This document shows positions 52,880-63,363 of a DNA stretch of 64,000 nt, in pieces. The notes below the pieces were generated by a model that saw nothing but the letters and a program-made list of their open reading frames with translations, was not told where the DNA came from and did not search any database. The DNA is taken from assembly GCA_947095585.1 (NCBI GenBank), contig OX352761.1, forward strand, positions 55,474,432-55,538,431, read 5' to 3'. Source of the stretch: Nephrocerus scutellatus. Taxonomy: Eukaryota; Arthropoda; Insecta; Diptera; Pipunculidae. The position numbers and the translations under genes were made by a program. The stretch's first letter is position 1; each line of letters opens with the position of its first letter.

Positions 52880-53118
52880 TGCAGATACAATTATCTACCT
52901 TTTTGTGCCAAGATCTGGATGCCTGTTTGAGTCCATATATAGCCTCTTTTAGTTTTAGAATCTTTTTATCATCAGAACAAACAAACCCAATAGGCTTTTG
53001 CATGTATATTGTCTCTATCTTGATATCAAGATGAACCACATCCAAGTTCAATTGATCTGACAATGAAAACAATAACCTCATTGTAGTATGTCTCACTACC
53101 GGAGAAAATGTCTCATAA
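52880..53118 (-). pseudogene. copia RT fragment, second copy
   Basis: YETFSPVVRHTTMRLLFSLSDQ, LDIKIETIYMQKPIGF, AIYGLKQASRSWHKKVDNC, as at 21.4-21.7 kb. It is fused at its downstream end to LINE sequence, so frame 52797-53165 is a chimera. Confidence 0.83.
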
Positions 53119-53199
53119 TTTTTTTTTTTTTTTTTTTTAAAAACCCTAGTCCAAGTGACTGACACCGCGACCTAAAAGAACTATTGTATCAATAGGGCA

Positions 53200-54789
53200 T
53201 TAATTATCTAATAGACATACAACTTTCCTAATAAAAGGTAATATGTCCTTAATAGCAGAGTTTTTCAACTCCGCTGTTGAGCATATTTCCTTATGGAATA
53301 TGCGTTTTCTTACCCAAATAAGTGCTGGGCAATCGCAGAGAATATGTTCGGATGACTCCTCATCCTCCGCACAGAATCTACATTCTGTCATACACCCATT
53401 TTGCTAAGATGATATCTTAGGCCACAGTTCACAGTGATCAGTTGTTTGGATTGCCTTAGCCCTGGGGAATAAACCCAATGAGCCAGGCGAAGTTTGCCCT
53501 CCCAACAGTTTATCACCTTTGTGGCGACACACCAATTGACGCTACAAAATGGTTCAGGTCCTATGAATGCAGTTTCCGAACCAGCCCTAGCTAGTTCATC
53601 TGCGGCTTCGTTGCCTGCGATACCTCGATGACCTGGTACCCAACCGAGCGTCTGGCCAGAGATTGCAATGCATCGTAGCAGTTTTTGACTGTTAATGAGT
53701 CCATTGACTTGGACGACAGAGCTTTGGGTGCTACCTGGCTATCTGAATAGATATATATTCTAACGCCTTTAACTCCTTTACTAAGGTTTAACCTGGCGCA
53801 GATCTCTATGGAATGGAGCTTGGAAGACCGTTGGACTGTCTCCCATTGGTATCGAGACCTTTGTATTTGGTCCGTAGACACCGGCACCAACTCCAGATTC
53901 CATCTTTGATCCATCAGTTAACCAAACCAGACCATTAGCGTCTAGTGTCGGAGCACCATTAGACCAGCTTGCGCGGTCTGAGATCTCTACCTCAAATAAC
54001 CTTCCGAAACAGTACTCCCTGACCATAACGTCCGGTATTGTGCAGAACATGTCTCTTTCGGGAATTGAGTTGAGAATTCTCAGGTGTCCCACAAGGTCGC
54101 CTGGTTTATACTTATATTCTAGTTGCAGCTTTATAGCGCATCTAGCGGCCGTCTTCCTAATGAAGATTTGAAGGGGCGAAAGACCTACGATAGCTTCTAA
54201 TGCTGTCGTTGGGCAGGTACGTATAGCACCTGTAATACCTAGACAGGCAATTCTTTGGAGCTTCTGAAGCTCGTTTGCCGTTGTCCGCTCGAGTACCTTG
54301 GGCCACCATACTATGGCTGCATACGTGATTATGGGCTCACCATCATCCTGTAAATCCAATGTATCATCTTAGGATTGAGGCCCCAAGGATTACACCGAGG
54401 TATTTGACCTCGCTGGAGTACATTAGAGTGGTGCCCCTAATGGTGATTGGATTTAAGTCAATCAACCTTCTTTTAGTGAAATGCACTAGAACCGTTTTGC
54501 AAGGATTGATGGATAACCCTTCCCTGCTACACCAGTCTAAAACTTTTAAAAGCGCACATTGCATGACAGCAGAAATAGTCGTGCAGTGTTTGCCTCTAAT
54601 AATGATCGCTAGGTCATCAGCATAGCCAATGGCGATGTAGCCTGATCTGTATAGATTGGCCAAGAGATCGTCTATGACCAGTGACCACATAAGGGGAGAG
54701 AGGACTCCTCCTTGGGGGCATCCCTTTACTGCGGTCACAGACACTGACATTCCTCCTGAGGAAGAAGTAATATCTCGACTCTCGAGCAT
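53200..54789 (-). pseudogene. LOA-like LINE RT palm, thumb and RNase H
   Basis: Frame 54364-54789: VKGCPQGGVLSPLMWSLVID, GYADDLAIII, NPITIRGTTLMYSSEVKYLGVIL. Frame 53781-54359: PIITYAAIVWWPKVLERTT, TTALEAIVGLSP, RNase H start LTDGSKMESGVGAG. Frames 53591-53914 and 53200-53391: IYSDSQ and the CCHC-like end. It carries the same RNase H frameshift (about 53808) as the other copies, plus a deletion at about 53650 (RHNRVKL lost). Confidence 0.85.
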
Positions 54790-54947
54790 AGCCCTAATCC
54801 ATAGATTGGTCGAGGTTTCGATACCCTTGTTACTAATAGCTCTCTCTATAGAGTCATAGCCAGTGTTATCGAAGGCTCACTAGGCCTATTGCCAGGTTTG
54901 GGGATAAAAATCACGTTTACCTGTCTCCAGACAAAAATATAATAAAA

Positions 54948-56011
54948 TTAAACTTGGAAGGATTGCATCGATCGCCTTCTGTAGAAGAGCAGGAAAGATG
55001 CCATCCCCCCCCCATGGACTTTGAATGGTTTGAAAGAGCCTACTGCCCATCTTACCTTATCTGGGGTGAAGATCTTACCAGATAAACTATTAGTTATACT
55101 AGCGATACTAACCCTTCGGTCAAGTGTGTTCGAATTTGTGTGTGGTACACTGTTGTACGAGCCGGGGAAATGAACATGCAGAGGTGTTCTCAGTGTATCA
55201 TCACGTTCCGTCGTGTAGGTGCCATCAGTCTTTTTCAACAGACCCACACTATTTGTCTGATCCCATACAATTTCCTTGTGGATTCGTGCAGCTGCTGGCA
55301 TTTCAGCGATATTCTCGCAACACTTCCTCCACGTGGCCCGCTTAGATCGTCTTAATTCAGAGTTATATTCTGTGAGGGCGGACTTATATTCGTCCCAACT
55401 CTTCGTGCGTTTAGCAGAGTTGAAGAGCTTTCTAACTTTCCTCCTAAGCTTGGCCAGTATGTCATTCCACCAAGGAACTTTGCGTTTACAAAGGTTAGTT
55501 TTGACGACACAACTGCCATGATAGGAAGTAAGCAGTAAATCATTTACTTGGTAAGCTGCCTCGTCTAGTACCTCTATGGAGTCAATAGGTAAGACAAGCA
55601 AATCTAATTTGGAGAGGACTAGTCCTCGATAAAGATTCCAGTCCGTTGACTTAGGATCATATCTGGGAGAGGCATGTTCCAACGTGCCTGGAATGTCAAA
55701 CCTGATGTGTTGATGGTCTGACAGCGAGGCCTCATCGGACTCATGCTTATTAACAATAGAATTTGAAATCGAATCGCATTTACGAAGGTTGGTTAGAGCC
55801 CTTGTTTACAATACCTACATTATTGCTAATAAGATAATCTAAAAGACACTCACCCCTTCGATTGATACCGCTGCTGCCCCAAACCTCATGGTGTGCATTG
55901 GCATCACATCCTATAATGAATTGGATGTTCCGAGCTTTGCAGTGCGTAATCAGGTCTTGCACCTCTTTTGGCGGAATGTTATCTTCATCGCCGGGGAAGT
56001 ATGCTGTATAT
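54948..56011 (-). pseudogene. LOA-like LINE endonuclease (partial) and EN-RT linker
   Basis: Frame 55780-56011 reads QYTAYFPGDEDNIPPKEVQDL, FIIGCDANAHHEVWGSS (GCDANAHH is the endonuclease catalytic motif) and RRGECLLDYLISNN. Frame 54948-55682 is the linker: VPWWNDILAKLRRKVRKLFN and RAATWRKCC-type basic sequence, then the start of RT. Between them (55683-55780) the SDH motif region (SLSDHQHIRFD) is readable in another frame. The N-terminal third of the endonuclease is missing. Confidence 0.84.
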
Positions 56012-57711
56012 TGTGACGACAGTCTCAACGATTTGTTGTTATTTTCCGTTTCTTCTCAACAGTCTCAACGATTTGTTGTTATTTTCCGTTTCTTCTTAGA
56101 GCAATGGGCGAAAGAGAGTGTCGTTTGATTTGAATATATGCCTATAGGTGAATTAAGTTGCTAGTTGCTTTTTTGCGATAAGAGTAAATCCAGGAAGAAA
56201 GGCTGTCATCGTCAGTTGCACTCATTCATATTTCCTTTTCATATTTTATTTCCTGTCCCCGATAATAATATTATAAGAATATTGTTATTGTCATTGCTAT
56301 TAATATTTTTATTACTTATATTATCTTGTTGTACTATAATATTATAACAATATAATGCCTGTTATAAAGTTACTCTTAAGCACCTAAGCAGTATTGTAAG
56401 AGCGAAAGGAGCACTCTTGATCAACTATCGCGTTATACTTCACTCAACAAGAACGTGTTGCTCGAAAGAGAGAGTGAACTTCGGCAGTGGGTATAGCGCA
56501 GCTAAGGAGTACGGACGTCGAGAATAGGAGTGGCAGACTCGAGGCGGAAAAGAATATATTTTTTTTTTAACTTGCTATGACCCACTGCAGTAAATTAGTC
56601 ATTAATACTAAAACGCAAAGGAACGATTTCGTTTTTATTCCAAAGTGTCCGATAGCACTCGTTTTATCGCGTATTTCTCGTGACGGACAGTGAGTTTTAC
56701 CTAAAAAGTACGTATTCGTGCGGTCTTCTACTAAGAAGAAGAAAACGAAACATTAAAAAGGTTCCAGAAGGAAATCGAATTATTTCCAGCATCGAACGCG
56801 TGTATTTGTGGTGCTCAACAAGTTGTTCAATTTCATTCGATAAGGGAGGTTGTTATTGTGTGGTGCGTACGCTTTAACGTATTTTGTTTAGTAAAATTTC
56901 ACTGTGGAAAAAAATTAAAGAATTGAATTTATTGTGAGAATTGAATAACCACATTAAATTATTACTATATAACGCGGTTTAAATATACAATTATATTTTG
57001 TGGGCGATTTAATTTCGCCAAACTCTACATCCTACTCTACTACTACATACAGACATTGTGGTGTGATTTCTAGCTGTGACGTTTATCATCCGACATTTTG
57101 GAAAACAAGATAAGTGGATTATACCTGCGTAGTTTTTTTTTGGATTCAAATTGGATTTAAATTTTCAACATTTCTGTACCAAAAATTTACAGTTTTTTCT
57201 TCATAAAAAAATAATAAAACGTATTAGTTCATACCTCCGTTTTTGTGAGATGCAACATTAAAACAAAATATGTAATACAATTAAGCAAGAAATTAACATC
57301 AAATTGAAATAAGTGAAGACACGGCGAACAAAACTTTACTATCTTAACATAAGTTCTGCGTATGAATATTTTTGTCTGTTAAAGGAAAAAGAAAATGTTA
57401 ACAATCAACCAACAACAGCTCGTATTTTATTTTAAGTAAATAAATAAGAAAGACAAATAATCTTGTATTCTTTGAAAATGCTTAGCACAAAAGCAAAATT
57501 ATAAATAACGTATAAATTGCGTCCATAATCCTTTTTTTTTCAACTGCTGATGATGAGCAATTAAAAAAAAACTAAACAAAAATAAAACGATGTAAGGTAC
57601 GTTAATGAAACAGCGGGTGCAATAAATACATCGTAAAGTAGAAACTGTAAAATCAAGCTTAACTCGGGCGAAGCGTTAAGAAATAAGATGATGAAAATAA
57701 TTTATGTTACA
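56012..57711 (+). repeat. LTR (about 1700 bp) of a second gypsy family, left copy
   Basis: It starts TGTGACGACAG and ends TATGTTACA. It matches 58573-60270 throughout. It is not followed by a primer site, so it is not a functional 5' LTR, and on its left it abuts LINE sequence without a matching flank on the right. Differences from the other LTR include at least six substitutions, a 7-bp difference near 56578 and a 4-bp difference near 56785. Confidence 0.88.
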
Positions 57712-58348
57712 AAAGTCAATCTTCTTTTTTCTTCGGTTTTAAATTTCATGTGTCCTCAGCACATAATACGATTAAACAATTGAATAATAACAGACAAAAC
57801 ATAACTGTATGCAGTAAGAGGAGAAATTCCCGCTTGCCTAAGCGTTGGCATAAGTGACTTTTGTTGTTGGTTATAAAACTAATACATATATAAATATAAT
57901 ACGGTTTGGTTTTTTTTTTGCTGGACTATAATGACATCGATTATGCGCATGGCCACTAATATAATAAGGCCCCTGTAGCTGCTTTCATCGTGGGATTTCA
58001 ACGACTTTGTCGCCCTGGTACCAGGTTTTTTTTTTGTTGTTATTTTATCCTCATCATTAATCATTATTATTATTACTACTATTATAAGTATCATTACTAT
58101 TCCTAAAATTAATTATTATTACTATTACTATCATTATTATTACCAATCTTAAAATTAATCATTATTATTATTACTACTATTATAAGTATCATTACTATTC
58201 CTAAAATTAATTATTATTACTATTACTATCATTATTATTACCAATCTTAAAATTAATCATTATTATTATTACTACTATCATTATTACCATATTATTATAA
58301 AATTTATCATTATTATTATTACTATCGATATTTTTATAATGAGTACGT
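57712..58348 (+). other. Unassigned AT-rich spacer with 98-bp tandem repeat
   Basis: No gene. 57712-58040 is unrecognised. 58055-58330 consists of ATT/ACT-rich simple sequence arranged as about 2.7 tandem units of 98 bp (AATCATTATTATTATTACT at 58059, 58157 and about 58255). The minus frame 57879-58094 is low-complexity and not credible as a gene. Confidence 0.7.
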
Positions 58349-58570
58349 CGGCGTGCCCGTCAATGAACCGTCAAATGATATCGGCCATTTAGTTGGGTCA
58401 CGCTGGAGAGGATTAAAGATTGGTGGATGGTACAACTGATCTGGATTCGACACTGAACAGTTGCCAGACTGTTTATTATTTGACAAGGAACTACCCATCG
58501 TTGGGAACAACAAATTATATTGGGTCTGGTGTACGCTAGGTTGTTTTACCATCACCGGAACAGTCTTCGA
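58349..58570 (-). pseudogene. Inverted 222-bp copy of the gag gene
   Basis: Reverse complement of 62095-62316, with one difference noticed (Arg to His in DQLYRPP). It lies 2 bp before the TG of the right-hand LTR. It is a rearranged piece and not an expressed gene. Confidence 0.92.
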
Positions 58571-58572
58571 TT

Positions 58573-60270
58573 TGTGACGACAGTCTCAACGATTTGTTGT
58601 TATTTTCCGTTTCTTCTCAACAGTCTCAACGATTTGTTGTTATTTTCCGTTTCTTCTTAGAGCAATGGACGAAAGAGAGTGTCGTTTGATTTGAGTATAT
58701 GCCTATAGGTGAATTAAGTTGCTAGTTGCTTTTTTGCGATAAGAGTAAATCCAGGAAGAAAGGCTGTCATCGTCAGTTGCACTCATTCATATTTCCTTTT
58801 CATATTTTATTTCCTGTCCCTGATAATAATATTATAAGAATATTGTTATTGTCATTGCTATTAATATTTTTATTACTTATATTATCTTGTTGTACTATAA
58901 TATTATAACAATATAATGCCTGTTATAAAGTTACTCTTAAGCACCTAAGCAGTATTGTAAGAGCGAAAGGAGCACTCTTGATCAACTATCGCGTTATACT
59001 TCACTCAACAAGAACGTGTTGCTCGAAAGAGAGAGTGAACTTCGGCAGTGGGTATAGCGCAGCTAAGGAGTACGGACGTCGAGAATAGGAGTGGCAGACT
59101 CGAGGCGGAAAAGAATATATTTTTTTTTTAACTTGCTACTGCAGTAAATTAGTCATTAATACTAAAACGCAAAGGAACGATTTCGTTTTTATTCCAAAGT
59201 GTCCGATAGCACTCGTTTTATCGCGTATTTCTCGTGACGGACAGTGAGTTTTACCTAAAAAGTACGTATTCGTGCGGTCTTCTACTAAGAAGAAGAAAAC
59301 GAAACATTAAAAAGGTTCCAGAAGGAAATCGAATTATTTATTTCCAGCATCGAACGCGTGTATTTGTGGTGCTCAACAAGTTGTTCAATTTCATTCGATA
59401 AGTGAGGTTGTTATTGTGTGGTGCGTACGCTTTAACGTATTATGTTTAGTAAAATTTCACTGTGGAAAAAAATTAAAGAATTGAATTTATTGTGAGAATT
59501 GAATAACCACATTAAATTATTACTATATAACGCGGTTTAAATATACAATTATATTTTGTGGGCGATTTAATTTCGCCAAACTCTACATCCTACTCTACTA
59601 CTACATACAGACATTGTGGTGTGATTTCTAGCTGTGACGTTTATCATCCGACATTTTGGAAAACAAGATAAGTGGATTATACCTGCGTAGTTTTTTTTTT
59701 GGATTCAAATTGGATTTAAATTTTCAACATTTCTGTACCAAAAATTTACAGTTTTTTCTTCATAAAAAAATAATAAAACGTATTAGTTCATACCTCCGTT
59801 TTTGTGAGATGCAACATTAAAACAAAATATGTAATACAATTAAGCAAGAAATTAACATCAAATTGAAATAAGTGAAGACACGGCGAACAAAACTTTACTA
59901 TCTTAACATAAGTTCTGCGTATGAATATTTTTGTCTGTTAAAGGAAAAAGAAAATGTTAACAATCAACCAACAACAGCTCGTATTTTATTTTAAGTAAAT
60001 AAATAAGAAAGACAAATAATCTTGTATTCTTTGAAAATGCTTAGCACAAAAGCAAAATTATAAATAACGTATAAATTGCGTCCATAATCCTTTTTTTTTC
60101 AACTGCTGATGATGAGCAATTAAAAAAAAACTAAACAAAAATAAAACGATGTAAGGTACGTTAATGAAACAGCGGGTGCAATAAATACATCGTAAAGTAG
60201 AAACTGTAAAATCAAGCTTAACTCGGGCGAAGCGTTAAGAAATAAGATGATGAAAATAATTTACGTTACA
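58573..60270 (+). repeat. 5' LTR (1698 bp) of the gypsy element at the right edge
   Basis: TGTGACG...CGTTACA, followed after one base by a primer site. It contains a duplicated 41-bp phrase near its start (GTCTCAACGATTTGTTGTTA twice, about 58582 and 58620). No strong TATA box was identified. Confidence 0.9.
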
Positions 60271-60271
60271 G

Positions 60272-60286
60272 TGGCGCCCAAAACTC
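60272..60286 (+). promoter_or_regulatory. Primer binding site
   Basis: TGGCGCCCAAAACTC, one base after the LTR. The first ten bases (TGGCGCCCAA) are complementary to a tRNA 3' end of the Lys type used by gypsy-like elements; the later bases match less well. Confidence 0.7.
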
Positions 60287-61416
60287 TTTTTTCTGGTAGT
60301 AGGCTAGTTTCTTTTTTTTTGTCAAGTTACTCTACAATTTGACTCTCCATCTTTATATTTTCATCCCATTCTAGTATGTTAAACCTATTAATAAATCAAT
60401 AGATGTTGTTGGAGTTTGACTGAGAAAGATCGGTTGTTAGATTGTTTCTACAAAATAAAAGAGAAAACAAAATAAAACGTTGACATGGGGGTTCTTCAGT
60501 TGACTTTCGACTACGTCCCGATTGATTTCAAATTGATTTCTCGTTTGATTTCCGAATATGATTGTTAGACTTTCAATTGAGTTTCGGTTTATTTCCGAAT
60601 ATTTTATTTGATTTTAACTGAGCCTCGGTTGATTTCTAGTCGACTGCTGAATAGTTTTGTTGATTTTCGGTTGAACATAAGTTGTTTGGTTATTTCTTTT
60701 TACATTTCCCCATTCATTTCTTCCTTTGATAATGTTAACGATCACCAGGGCTGGACCAATATTCGGACACTTGGCCAAAAGTTTAGCACGGTAGTTCGTT
60801 TGAATTAAATATACGGTTTTTATTCTCTGTTGATCGTTGGCACTCTGCATTACTGGTTTGATTATTGAGTACGCATCTTATCCCCGCTATTATGGGTTTG
60901 AATAGGTGTCGTGGGTGATTGTCCGGGAAATGCTTTAATCTTAGTACCAATAACAGATTGGAGTCATGAATTTCCTATGGGATTAGTCTAATGGTTTGAT
61001 TTCCATGAGCTTCCGGTCTGTTATTAAATTTTATCCCCGATGGTCCAATACAATAAGTGTGAACACAAGCACGTTTCCTAAATCTGGCGTCCCGGCTCTT
61101 CCTCACTGCTTACCAAGTTGTCTACAATATTAATTGTTATCCGTTGTTCGTTATAGCTTGCTACTCATAATCAGAAGTGGTTATTGAGAACCGTTGGCAT
61201 CTTTGGATGTGGAATTAAGAAATTATTAACTACTAATACACTACTTTATATAAATTGAACGAATTTCTTTTTGTTAAAAGAATTCACTAGGTCGGCGTAA
61301 TTGAACAATTGCATGGGTGGCTCAGTCTCTCGGTGTAAGACGCGTTGATAACCATTTCTAATTTGATATTAGTATTAAATATCTTTTCTTTTTCGAGTTA
61401 CTGACAAAATCCCAAA
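60287..61416 (+). other. Untranslated leader of the gypsy element
   Basis: 1.13 kb between the primer site and the gag ATG, AT-rich, with no ORF of note and several phrases such as GATTTC repeated in 60510-60660. It probably contains packaging signals, but none can be recognised. Confidence 0.55.
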
Positions 61417-63363
61417 ATGAATCCGGATCACCTGTCGAACGACGAGTTTGAGTTGGAATGTTCGGTTCGCGACATTTCTGGCGATCCGTTAACTAAGCTT
61501 AATGAGCTCATAAAGCGGCTAGAAAACGAAAAAGAACACCCAGTTTTAGCACCAAATAGGCCTGTGCATTCTGCCCAGAAAAACCCTAGAGGTGAAGTCA
61601 GTAAGATTTCGTTGAAGTTTCGTTCCATCTACGCTGAAATTCAAAATTTATTAGTCTTACGTAGCGATAAGGCATCTATACAGTTTGATATATTTCATTC
61701 ACGGTTGTTACACATCCGCGGGCGATTGCAAAGGATTAGGTATTCAAAGGCAGTGGAAACTGTGGTCACTGAACTCAACGACAAATGCGATCAAATGATT
61801 GAATTTATCACTAATGCCAATCAGGACAACAAGGACTTAAATGAGTCTATCACTCAGTTTAAGTCTTTGGATATTGGTACTGAAGGGCATACTTATCCTG
61901 GTGACGGCATTGAACAGGACGACAGGGAAGTGTCCGACAGTTCTGATACAGATCAGACAGAACAGTCACAAGTACGACAATTAGAGCATCAGACTAGCTC
62001 TCCTAATTATAGCAATGAGCCTATAATGTCTAATAACTTGGACGGTGTAGTTCAGGGAGTTTCTTCGCAGAGAGTCGATCCTGTCGTCACGAGGTCGAAG
62101 ACTGTTCCGGTGATGGTAAAACAACCTAGCGTACACCAGACCCAATATAATTTGTTGTTCCCAACGATGGGTAGTTCCTTGTCAAATAATAAACAGTCTG
62201 GCAACTGTTCAGTGTCGAATCCAGATCAGTTGTACCGTCCACCAATCTTTAATCCTCTCCAGCGTGACCCAACTAAATGGCCGATATCATTTGACGGTTC
62301 ATTGACGGGCACGCCGGTTAAAAAATTTATTCGCATGTTGGAGCATCAAGCGTTGACGAACCAAATCCATCTGCAGCAAATTGCCAATGATATGAGTTAC
62401 TTCCTCCGTGACACCGCAGCAGATTGGTACTGGGATTTTATCCAACGTTATGGCAACGTTGAATGGTCATTTTTGAAAAATGAGCTGACAAAAAGGTTCG
62501 CTGATAGACGAACCGATTTGGAAATACGTCGTGTGATAGAATCGAAGAAACAGCGACCGAATGAAAAATTTATTGAGTTTTATAATTCAGTTCTATCAAT
62601 GGCCCTGCAAATGGAAACTCCTATGCCAGACTCGGAACTCATTTTTATCCTTACTCAAAATATGCGACCAGGGCTACAGGACCGACTTGCAGTTACACAG
62701 TTCGTAACACTCGACGAATTGCTGCGGCAATGCATGGCATACGAGGACACTTGGGCTCGTAATCGAATCTTACCAGAAGTGATTGTAGAGTCTCGAAAAT
62801 ATGCTCACGAGTTACAGGTTTTGGCGGACCCGAATTTGACGGACGTTAGTCATCATACCAATTATCATAGATTTCAACCGGGTAACACAATAGCAAGTTA
62901 CGTTTCAGACCAGGGTCCTTCTAATGTTAATCCTGTGGGGGTACAGTCTCATGATCCTTCGAGTTTTTATTCCAACTCACATAATGGCATAAACTATCGG
63001 GACCCATATGGTGTAGGTAAATTTACGCCGTCGCATCAGAATAAGGTAGTTCGTAAAGTGTCGTCTTCCCCAAGTGCCTTTCATTTAAACGTGAAGCATT
63101 GTTGGAACTGCCTTCAAAACGGTCACTATTATAAAGACTGCAACCATCGTATGCTACGTACATTTTGTTTCGGATGTGGTACTCCTGAAGTCTTGAAGTC
63201 ATCATGTCCCCATTGCTGTCTAGATCAGGGAAACTTGAAGGAGGGGGTAAGCGCCGGCAATTCAGCACGGAAGTTTACCCCCAATCACCAACCACAACGA
63301 ACAGACAACAGGCACCGATCGAACCAAAACAGGAACGGAAGGTATCCTTTGAATCCGAAATAA
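61417..63363 (+). CDS. gag: Gag polyprotein, intact
   Basis: 648 residues from ATG 61417. The N-terminal part (1-150) is helical and charged; about 150-300 is Ser/Gln/Asp-rich. A retrotransposon capsid-like domain starts near 285: WPISFDGSLTGTPVKKFIRMLEHQ, SYFLRDTAADWYWDF, ELTKRFADRRTDLEIRRVIE, PNEKFIEFYNSVLSMALQM, ILTQNMRPGLQDRL. The nucleocapsid near 560-600 has one canonical knuckle, CWNCLQNGHYYKDC, and a variant (CFGCGTPEVLKSSCPHC). There are no stops. It overlaps pol, which is in the -1 frame. Confidence 0.94.
   Translation: MNPDHLSNDEFELECSVRDISGDPLTKLNELIKRLENEKEHPVLAPNRPVHSAQKNPRGEVSKISLKFRSIYAEIQNLLVLRSDKASIQFDIFHSRLLHIRGRLQRIRYSKAVETVVTELNDKCDQMIEFITNANQDNKDLNESITQFKSLDIGTEGHTYPGDGIEQDDREVSDSSDTDQTEQSQVRQLEHQTSSPNYSNEPIMSNNLDGVVQGVSSQRVDPVVTRSKTVPVMVKQPSVHQTQYNLLFPTMGSSLSNNKQSGNCSVSNPDQLYRPPIFNPLQRDPTKWPISFDGSLTGTPVKKFIRMLEHQALTNQIHLQQIANDMSYFLRDTAADWYWDFIQRYGNVEWSFLKNELTKRFADRRTDLEIRRVIESKKQRPNEKFIEFYNSVLSMALQMETPMPDSELIFILTQNMRPGLQDRLAVTQFVTLDELLRQCMAYEDTWARNRILPEVIVESRKYAHELQVLADPNLTDVSHHTNYHRFQPGNTIASYVSDQGPSNVNPVGVQSHDPSSFYSNSHNGINYRDPYGVGKFTPSHQNKVVRKVSSSPSAFHLNVKHCWNCLQNGHYYKDCNHRMLRTFCFGCGTPEVLKSSCPHCCLDQGNLKEGVSAGNSARKFTPNHQPQRTDNRHRSNQNRNGRYPLNPK

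Larger units (their letters stand above)
53119..56011 (-). mobile_element. LOA-like LINE, most extended copy, with endonuclease, broken
   Basis: Poly(A) (T-run about 53119-53138), then, reading 5' to 3' on the minus strand from 56011: endonuclease part, linker, RT, RNase H. The endonuclease start is cut off by the LTR at 56012. The RT fingers are deleted (IPKPGN jumps directly toward GYDSIERAISNKG at about 54860-54890). A second deletion near 54388 removes the part between KYLGVIL and NPKMIHW. Confidence 0.84.

Noticed and set aside
56300..56345. AT-rich inverted stretches in the LTR as a tRNA or ncRNA gene
   Set aside because: No cloverleaf, A/B box or conserved loop could be found. It is simple AT-rich sequence in U3.
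57879..58094. Isoleucine-rich ORF in the spacer between LTRs
   Set aside because: It is the translation of ATT/ACT simple repeats.
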